Assembly: GCA_030599705.1 (NCBI GenBank)
Contig: JAUVNM010000032.1
Span: forward strand, 1 to 10,331
Source: Gammaproteobacteria bacterium
GTDB lineage: Bacteria; Pseudomonadota; Gammaproteobacteria; UBA9214
Direction: 5' to 3'
Length of the DNA stretch: 10,331 bases
The position numbers were made by a program, and so were the translations under genes. Shown here one piece after another: positions 6,756 through 10,331 of this stretch. The first letter of the stretch is position 1. Each line of letters opens with the position of its first letter. Under the pieces are notes generated by a model. It did no database searches, was not told the origin of the DNA, and saw nothing but the letters and a program-made list of their open reading frames with translations.

Positions 6756-6761
6756 CTCCTT
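6756..6761 (-). promoter_or_regulatory. Strong Shine-Dalgarno site of hpf
   Basis: AAGGAG on the minus strand lies 7 bases before the hpf ATG. It is the only near-consensus ribosome site seen in the window. Most neighbouring genes rely on overlap coupling and weak sites, so HPF may be made in more copies per transcript than RpoN. Confidence 0.75.
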
Positions 6762-6772
6762 TCTTATAAGGC

Positions 6773-8272
6773 CTATGCAAGGCGTTTACGTTCATTCGAT
6801 GGTGAGATTGAAAGTGATTCCCGGTATTTCGCGATTGTACGCCGTGCGACCTTGATGCCCTGTTCCAGCAGGATATTTGCCATCTTGCTGTCGCTTAACG
6901 GTTTTCCGGGATTTTCGGCAGCAACCAGTTTCTTGATGATTGCCCGGATTGCAGTTGCCGAGCATTCGCCTCCGGTGTCGGTGCTGACGTGACTTGAGAA
7001 GAAGAACTTGAATTCATAGATGCCGCGCGGTGTATGCATGTATTTGCGGGTAGTGACCCGTGAGATGGTTGACTCGTGCATCTCTACTTCCTCGGCAACA
7101 CTGCGCAGTACCATGGGTTTCATGGCTTCTTCACCATAATCGAAAAATGCATGCTGGCGCCTGACGATACTGTTGGCGACCTTGAGCAGGGTCTCGTGCC
7201 GGCTTTGCAGGCTCTTGAGGAACCAGCGTGCTTCCTGCAGGTTGTTCTTGAGGTAGGTATTGTCCTTGCTGTTGTTGGCGCGTTTTATCATGCTTGCATA
7301 ATAGTCGTTGATGCGCAGCTTCGGGATCGAATCAACGTTCAGCTCAATGCGCCACTTGCCCTTGTGGCGGGTAACGAACACATCCGGAATGATGTACTCG
7401 GGTTCCATGTCGCTGAATTTTGAACCCGGGCGCGGGTTCAATGACTGTATCAGGTGGACCACATGCTGCAGGTCGTCCATGGCGAGTCCCATGCGCCGTG
7501 CCAGCAGGTTGAAATCGCGGCTGCCGAGCAGTTGCAGATGGTCCCGGACAAGAGTGACTGCCTCTTTCAGCCACGGCGCGTCCCGGTCGTACTGCTGCAG
7601 TTGCAACCGCAGGCTTTCACCCAGGTCGCGGGCGCCCACGCCGACCGGGTCAAACTGCTGGATGCGATGGAGAACTGCCTCTATTTCATTGACCTCCAGC
7701 GGGTCTTCCGCGAAGTCCGGCTGGCCGGCCAGCTGCTCGTGAATCGAATCAAGGTCCTGGGCCAGGAAGCCATCATCATCAATGGCATCGATCAGGGTAT
7801 GAGCGATAACGCGGTCGCTATCGGTAAAACTGGAAAGGTCGAGTTGCCGGTACAGGTGACTGTGCAGGCCTTCGCTGCTGACGGTCGCCGTGTCGAGTAT
7901 ATCGCCCCTGTCGTCCGGGTTCGGTGCGCTGTAGCTGGTGGTGCCCGGGTCGTAGACATCATCCCAGTTGCTGTCGACGGGAAGCTCATCGGGGATGGAT
8001 TCGGTATTTTCAGCTGTCAGGGGCGAGTTGACCTCCGTGCCATTCAGGCCATCGTCACTGGAGCTGTCTGCGGCCGTTTCACGGGATGTCTCGCTGTTTG
8101 CGGCTTCCGCGGTGTCTCCCTCTTCCTGCTCCAGCATCGGGTTGGATTCCAGAATGGACTGCACCTCGTCCTGGAGTTCGAGGGTGGATAGCTGCAGCAG
8201 GCGGATGGCCTGTTGCAGTTGCGGCGTCATGGTCAGTTGCTGACCGATGCGAAGTTGCAGAGTTTGCTTCAT
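6773..8272 (-). CDS. rpoN: RNA polymerase sigma-54 factor (RpoN)
   Basis: Encodes 499 residues, compared with 477 in E. coli. Region I is Gln/Leu-rich (MKQTLQLRIGQQLTMTPQLQ onward, to about 50). Region II is a long acidic linker (about 50-135, many Asp, Glu and Ser). The core-binding domain follows (about 135-330). The helix-turn-helix region is near SVAEEVEMHESTISRVTTRKY (391-411). The RpoN box ARRTIAKYRE (476-485) reads the -24 element, and the protein ends SNERKRLA. It directs polymerase to -24/-12 promoters and needs AAA+ activators to open them. The extra length compared with E. coli is mostly region II. The ATG at 8272 has no clear Shine-Dalgarno. The gene is followed by hpf and the PTS genes, as in most Proteobacteria. 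Confidence 0.97.
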   Translation of the reverse strand: MKQTLQLRIGQQLTMTPQLQQAIRLLQLSTLELQDEVQSILESNPMLEQEEGDTAEAANSETSRETAADSSSDDGLNGTEVNSPLTAENTESIPDELPVDSNWDDVYDPGTTSYSAPNPDDRGDILDTATVSSEGLHSHLYRQLDLSSFTDSDRVIAHTLIDAIDDDGFLAQDLDSIHEQLAGQPDFAEDPLEVNEIEAVLHRIQQFDPVGVGARDLGESLRLQLQQYDRDAPWLKEAVTLVRDHLQLLGSRDFNLLARRMGLAMDDLQHVVHLIQSLNPRPGSKFSDMEPEYIIPDVFVTRHKGKWRIELNVDSIPKLRINDYYASMIKRANNSKDNTYLKNNLQEARWFLKSLQSRHETLLKVANSIVRRQHAFFDYGEEAMKPMVLRSVAEEVEMHESTISRVTTRKYMHTPRGIYEFKFFFSSHVSTDTGGECSATAIRAIIKKLVAAENPGKPLSDSKMANILLEQGIKVARRTIAKYRESLSISPSNERKRLA

Positions 8273-8287
8273 GTGTTATTCAGGCCA

Positions 8288-8308
8288 CCCGGGAATGTAA
8301 TTCCAGGG
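8288..8308 (-). promoter_or_regulatory. Hairpin or operator-like palindrome in the rpoN leader
   Basis: On the minus strand CCC-T-GGAAT, loop TAC, ATTCC-C-GGG gives an 8-bp stem with one T/C mismatch and a 3-base loop. It ends 15 bases before the rpoN ATG. Its GGG arm runs into the only G-rich sequence (GGGTGG) that could act as a ribosome site. No T run follows, so it is not an intrinsic terminator. It may be an mRNA fold limiting translation or a dyad for a DNA-binding protein. Confidence 0.45.
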
Positions 8309-8319
8309 CCTCTGTAACC

Positions 8320-8347
8320 ATTATAGGGCATTATTCGTGCCATTATA
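8320..8347 (-). promoter_or_regulatory. rpoN promoter region: two TATAAT boxes
   Basis: The 98-bp lptB-rpoN gap holds two perfect -10 hexamers, TATAAT, on the minus strand at 8347-8342 and 8325-8320. Each is followed by GG, giving a TATAATGG direct repeat 22 bp apart. Upstream -35 matches are poor: ACTGCC at 17 bp for the first, and TTTATA at 18 bp (4 of 6) for the second. At least one is probably the sigma-70 promoter for rpoN-hpf and perhaps the PTS genes. Read-through from lptB is also possible. Confidence 0.55.
8328..8342 (-). promoter_or_regulatory. Sigma-54-like -24/-12 element upstream of rpoN
   Basis: The minus strand reads TGGCACG-AATA-ATGC. Compared with the sigma-54 consensus TGGCACG-N4-TTGC, only one base differs (A for the first T). 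The GG and GC pairs have the required spacing. The GC would be at 8329-8328 and the start near 8316. It lies exactly between the two TATAAT boxes. A match this close, with correct spacing in a 98-bp gap before rpoN itself, suggests autoregulation. No activator site was identified, and it could still be chance. Confidence 0.45.
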
Positions 8348-8370
8348 AAAGACTGTTCCTGAACGGCAGT

Positions 8371-9096
8371 TTACAGGCGGAATTCAGCGCCCAGGTAGAC
8401 ATCGCGGACCTGCTGGTCAGCGAGTATGGCCTCGGGTGGACCCTCGGAGATGATCGCTCCCTTGTTAAGGATATAGGCATGATTACAGATGCCGAGGGTT
8501 TCCCTGACATTATGGTCCGTGATCAGCACCCCGATGTCCCGGTCGCACAGGTGCTTGATAATCTGCTGGATATCCAGCACAGAGATCGGGTCGACGCCGG
8601 CAAAGGGCTCATCGAGCAGGATGAAGCGCGGCTCGGCAGCCAGTGCCCTGGCAATTTCGACACGCCGCCGCTCGCCCCCGGACAGGCTGATGCCGGACTG
8701 GTCAGCGAGATGCCCGATATGCAGTTCATGCAGCAGTGATTCCAGCAGGTCAGCGCGCTCCTGCTTGTCCAGTCCCTTGCGGATTTCCAGTACCGCCAGG
8801 ATGTTCTCTGCGACAGTCATCTTTCTGAATATCGATGCTTCCTGCGGCAGGTAACCGAGACCGTGGCGTGCACGGATATGCATGGGTTGTCCTGTCAGGT
8901 CGGTATCATCCAGCGTGATACTGCCGGTGCCGCAGGGTATCAAGCCGACAATCATGTAAAAGCAGGTGGTTTTCCCCGCGCCGTTCGGGCCCAGCAATCC
9001 GGCTACCTCGCCCGTCTTGACCGACAGGGATACGTCATCGACGACTGCGTGCGACTGGTAGCGTTTGCCGAGATGATGTGCAGCAAGCAGGCTCAT
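8371..9096 (-). CDS. lptB: LPS export ABC transporter ATPase LptB
   Basis: Encodes 241 residues, as in E. coli. Walker A GPNGAGKT is at 36-43 (Lys42), the Q-loop Gln is 85, signature LSGGE is at 138-142, and Walker B ILLDEP has Glu163. The switch His is 195 (TDHNVRET). LptB2 hydrolyses ATP on the cytoplasmic side of LptFG to pull LPS from the inner membrane and push it along the LptC-LptA bridge. GERRRVEIARAL and the FAGVDPISV stretch after Walker B are typical of LptB rather than other ABC ATPases. It starts in an ATGA overlap with lptA, and a GGGGAG lies 11 bases upstream. It ends the lpt group; rpoN follows after 98 bp. Confidence 0.97.
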   Translation of the reverse strand: MSLLAAHHLGKRYQSHAVVDDVSLSVKTGEVAGLLGPNGAGKTTCFYMIVGLIPCGTGSITLDDTDLTGQPMHIRARHGLGYLPQEASIFRKMTVAENILAVLEIRKGLDKQERADLLESLLHELHIGHLADQSGISLSGGERRRVEIARALAAEPRFILLDEPFAGVDPISVLDIQQIIKHLCDRDIGVLITDHNVRETLGICNHAYILNKGAIISEGPPEAILADQQVRDVYLGAEFRL

Positions 9097-9626
9097 TCGC
9101 TACCGGGCTCCCCGTTTTCATCGGCTTTCTTCTTTGGTTGCAGCGTTATATGTACCCGGTCACCGGATGTGCTGTCACCGGCATTCACAGTATTGGTCCT
9201 GATATTGTAGATGATTTTTTCGCTGCGGAACTCCTTGCCGTCTGCCTGCCAGATGCGCGCCGCGCCGGTCAGGATGATGTGCTCCTCGTCGGCACGGTAT
9301 TCCATCTGGCCGGCTTCCGCATGCAGGTCATCGTCACCGCCTTCCGGGCGCTGCACGATGGTTGCCGGGCTGCCGGTCAGGACGATTTTGTCGATGTTGT
9401 TGTCAGTGTTATATACAGTCATGGTGTCACCGTGCAATTCGAGTGTGCCCTGGCGTATCTTTACATTGCCCGTGTAGGTACTGAGGCCTTCCTTCTCCAT
9501 GAGAACCGCACTGTCTGCTTCAATATGTATCGGCTGGTCACGGTCTGATGACAGTGCCAGGCCGGTTACCGGCAGACACAGCAGCAACGCGGCACAGACA
9601 AGCCTTGCAGTGTCAGCCGGCATCAT
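9093..9626 (-). CDS. lptA: LPS transport periplasmic protein LptA
   Basis: Encodes 177 residues from the ATG at 9626, compared with 185 in E. coli. A signal peptide is visible: Arg8, a hydrophobic core to about 20, and likely cleavage after GLA (residue 24). The OstA/LptA beta-jellyroll follows with PIHIEADSAVL, YTGNVKIRQGTLELHGDTMTVY and KIVLTGSPATIVQ. The charged tail contains KKKADENGE. LptA forms the periplasmic bridge that shields LPS lipid chains between LptC and LptD. A GTG at 9638 would add MARS, with AGGG only 3 bases before it; ATG 9623 is a third choice. The start lies inside the end of lptC (14-bp overlap from 9626), and the stop overlaps lptB as ATGA. Confidence 0.93.
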   Translation of the reverse strand: MMPADTARLVCAALLLCLPVTGLALSSDRDQPIHIEADSAVLMEKEGLSTYTGNVKIRQGTLELHGDTMTVYNTDNNIDKIVLTGSPATIVQRPEGGDDDLHAEAGQMEYRADEEHIILTGAARIWQADGKEFRSEKIIYNIRTNTVNAGDSTSGDRVHITLQPKKKADENGEPGSE

Positions 9627-10176
9627 CGAACGTGCCACGTACCCTGGATTTCAGTTCCAGGCGGTTATTTATGAAATCGGCATGCAGTCCGGTTGACTCG
9701 ACCTCGAACCGGTCGGACCGGATACGGGTCATATTGACTGTTTCGGCTGTTTGCGCGTCCGGTTTAACCATCAGGTCGCGGGTAACGATGGTCAGTGGCC
9801 GGGTTGTGTTGCCGGCCTGCCGCCGGATCTCGACCGCGCCCAGCAGCCAGACGGTTTCATAGCCGGAGGAAATCCTGCCGCGTTCCGACTTGATCTCCCA
9901 GGTGGGCCGGTTTTCAGTGAAGATCTGCATGACGGGGCGGGTGAGTTCGGCGTGGTCGTCGTTCGGGAAATGGTCCAGCCGGTCTGCCGTGACGTGGTAG
10001 TGCAGCTTGCCGTCCGTGTTAACCAGCTTCAGGTCCATGTCCTCTACAAACAGGTCGGGGCCGCTGGGAGATATGCTGCGTTGCTCAGTGAAAGAACCCT
10101 GGTTCTGTAATAACCACCCGGTCAGGGCAACACTAATGAGGAGTCCGGCGAAGAGCGCGATTTGCTTGCCGTTCAA
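9613..10176 (-). CDS. lptC: LPS export protein LptC
   Basis: Encodes 187 residues from a TTG at 10176, compared with 191 in E. coli. One N-terminal membrane anchor (about 5-23, IALFAGLLISVALTGWLL) is followed by a periplasmic LptC/OstA-like domain. That domain contains LFVEDMDLKLVNTDGKLHYHVTADRLDHFP and a WLLGAVEIRR strand. It receives LPS from LptB2FG and passes it to LptA. I chose TTG 10176 because it overlaps the kdsC stop as TTGA and puts the anchor at the N-terminus as in the family. The longer frame also begins at a TTG (10233) and would overlap kdsC by 61 bases. No ATG precedes the anchor. The sequence is weakly conserved, as is usual for LptC, so context supports the name. Confidence 0.88.
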   Translation of the reverse strand: MNGKQIALFAGLLISVALTGWLLQNQGSFTEQRSISPSGPDLFVEDMDLKLVNTDGKLHYHVTADRLDHFPNDDHAELTRPVMQIFTENRPTWEIKSERGRISSGYETVWLLGAVEIRRQAGNTTRPLTIVTRDLMVKPDAQTAETVNMTRIRSDRFEVESTGLHADFINNRLELKSRVRGTFDDAG

Positions 10177-10331
10177 AGGTACTTGCTCATCTCTTTTTCC
10201 AGCACGCCTTTTGCTTCCATGATCATCTCGCAAACATCACGCGCGGCACCGCGGCCGCCGGGTGTGGGTGTTTGCCAGTGGCTGTGTTTGAGTACCAGCG
10301 GGTGGGCGTCCTGGACCGCGATGGCCAGGCC
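10173..10331 (-). CDS. kdsC: 3-deoxy-D-manno-octulosonate 8-phosphate phosphatase KdsC, C-terminal end (partial)
   Basis: The last 52 residues before TGA 10175-10173 are present; the gene continues beyond the right edge. The segments GLAIAVQDAHPLV and TPGGRGAARDVCEMIMEAKG match the C-terminus of KdsC, a HAD-superfamily phosphatase. KdsC removes phosphate from Kdo-8-P in Kdo synthesis for LPS. The GGRGAxR-VC motif near the end is characteristic of the family's C-terminal tail that reaches a neighbouring subunit. The catalytic aspartates are outside the window. Its overlap with lptC (TTGA) joins Kdo synthesis to LPS export in one transcript, as in E. coli. Confidence 0.92.
   Translation of the reverse strand, partial: GLAIAVQDAHPLVLKHSHWQTPTPGGRGAARDVCEMIMEAKGVLEKEMSKYL

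Noticed and set aside
7454..8191. Plus-strand open frame (245 codons) opposite rpoN
   Set aside because: It is a shadow of rpoN on the other strand, with no family motif, no ribosome site and no neighbours on that strand.
8347..8370. Intrinsic terminator after lptB (ACTG...CAGT followed by CTTTT)
   Set aside because: The stem is only about 4 bp with a poorly paired interior, and the T run is part of the TATAAT promoter region. It is too weak to call.

Overview
The window reads as a gammaproteobacterial chromosome of moderately high GC. The gene order is the well-known rpoN neighbourhood: kdsC-lptC-lptA-lptB-rpoN-hpf-ptsN-hprK-rapZ-EIIA(Man type)-ptsH-ptsI-mgtE, all on the minus strand. It meets the convergent 3' end of pmbA (tldE) on the plus strand at the left edge. 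Having hprK, a mannose-type EIIA and a GAF-less enzyme I next to rpoN points away from the enteric layout. It fits the arrangement known in Xanthomonas-like, Chromatiales-like and related lineages. I cannot name the genus.

Right part (about 8371-10331, minus): the end of kdsC (Kdo-8-phosphate phosphatase), then lptC, lptA and lptB, which make and power the periplasmic bridge that carries LPS from the inner to the outer membrane. kdsC/lptC overlap as TTGA and lptA/lptB as ATGA, so this is a tightly coupled envelope operon.

Middle (about 6428-8370, minus): a 98-bp intergenic region with two TATAAT boxes, a sigma-54-like -24/-12 element between them and a leader hairpin. It is followed by rpoN (sigma-54) and hpf (ribosome hibernation factor).

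PTS part (1684-6379, minus): ptsN, hprK, rapZ, an EIIA of the mannose family, HPr and enzyme I. The first four are joined by three successive ATGA overlaps. The next two gaps are 1 and 18 bp. All the phosphoryl-carrying histidines and HPr Ser46 are present. No EIIB or EIIC lies in the window, so the set looks like a regulatory phosphorelay rather than a sugar transporter. It links PEP supply (EI), the HPr kinase/phosphorylase, amino-sugar sensing (RapZ) and nitrogen/potassium-type control (PtsN) to sigma-54.

Left part (1-1683): mgtE, a CBS-gated Mg2+ channel with its own likely promoter, runs into the end of pmbA. The junction holds one simple hairpin and a REP-like doublet whose right arm overlaps the mgtE stop codon.

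Every gene belongs to a recognised family, and I see no wholly new system. The observations most worth following are the sigma-54-like site in front of rpoN itself, a RapZ whose C-terminus lacks the basic RNA-binding tail of the E. coli protein, and the REP-like doublet.
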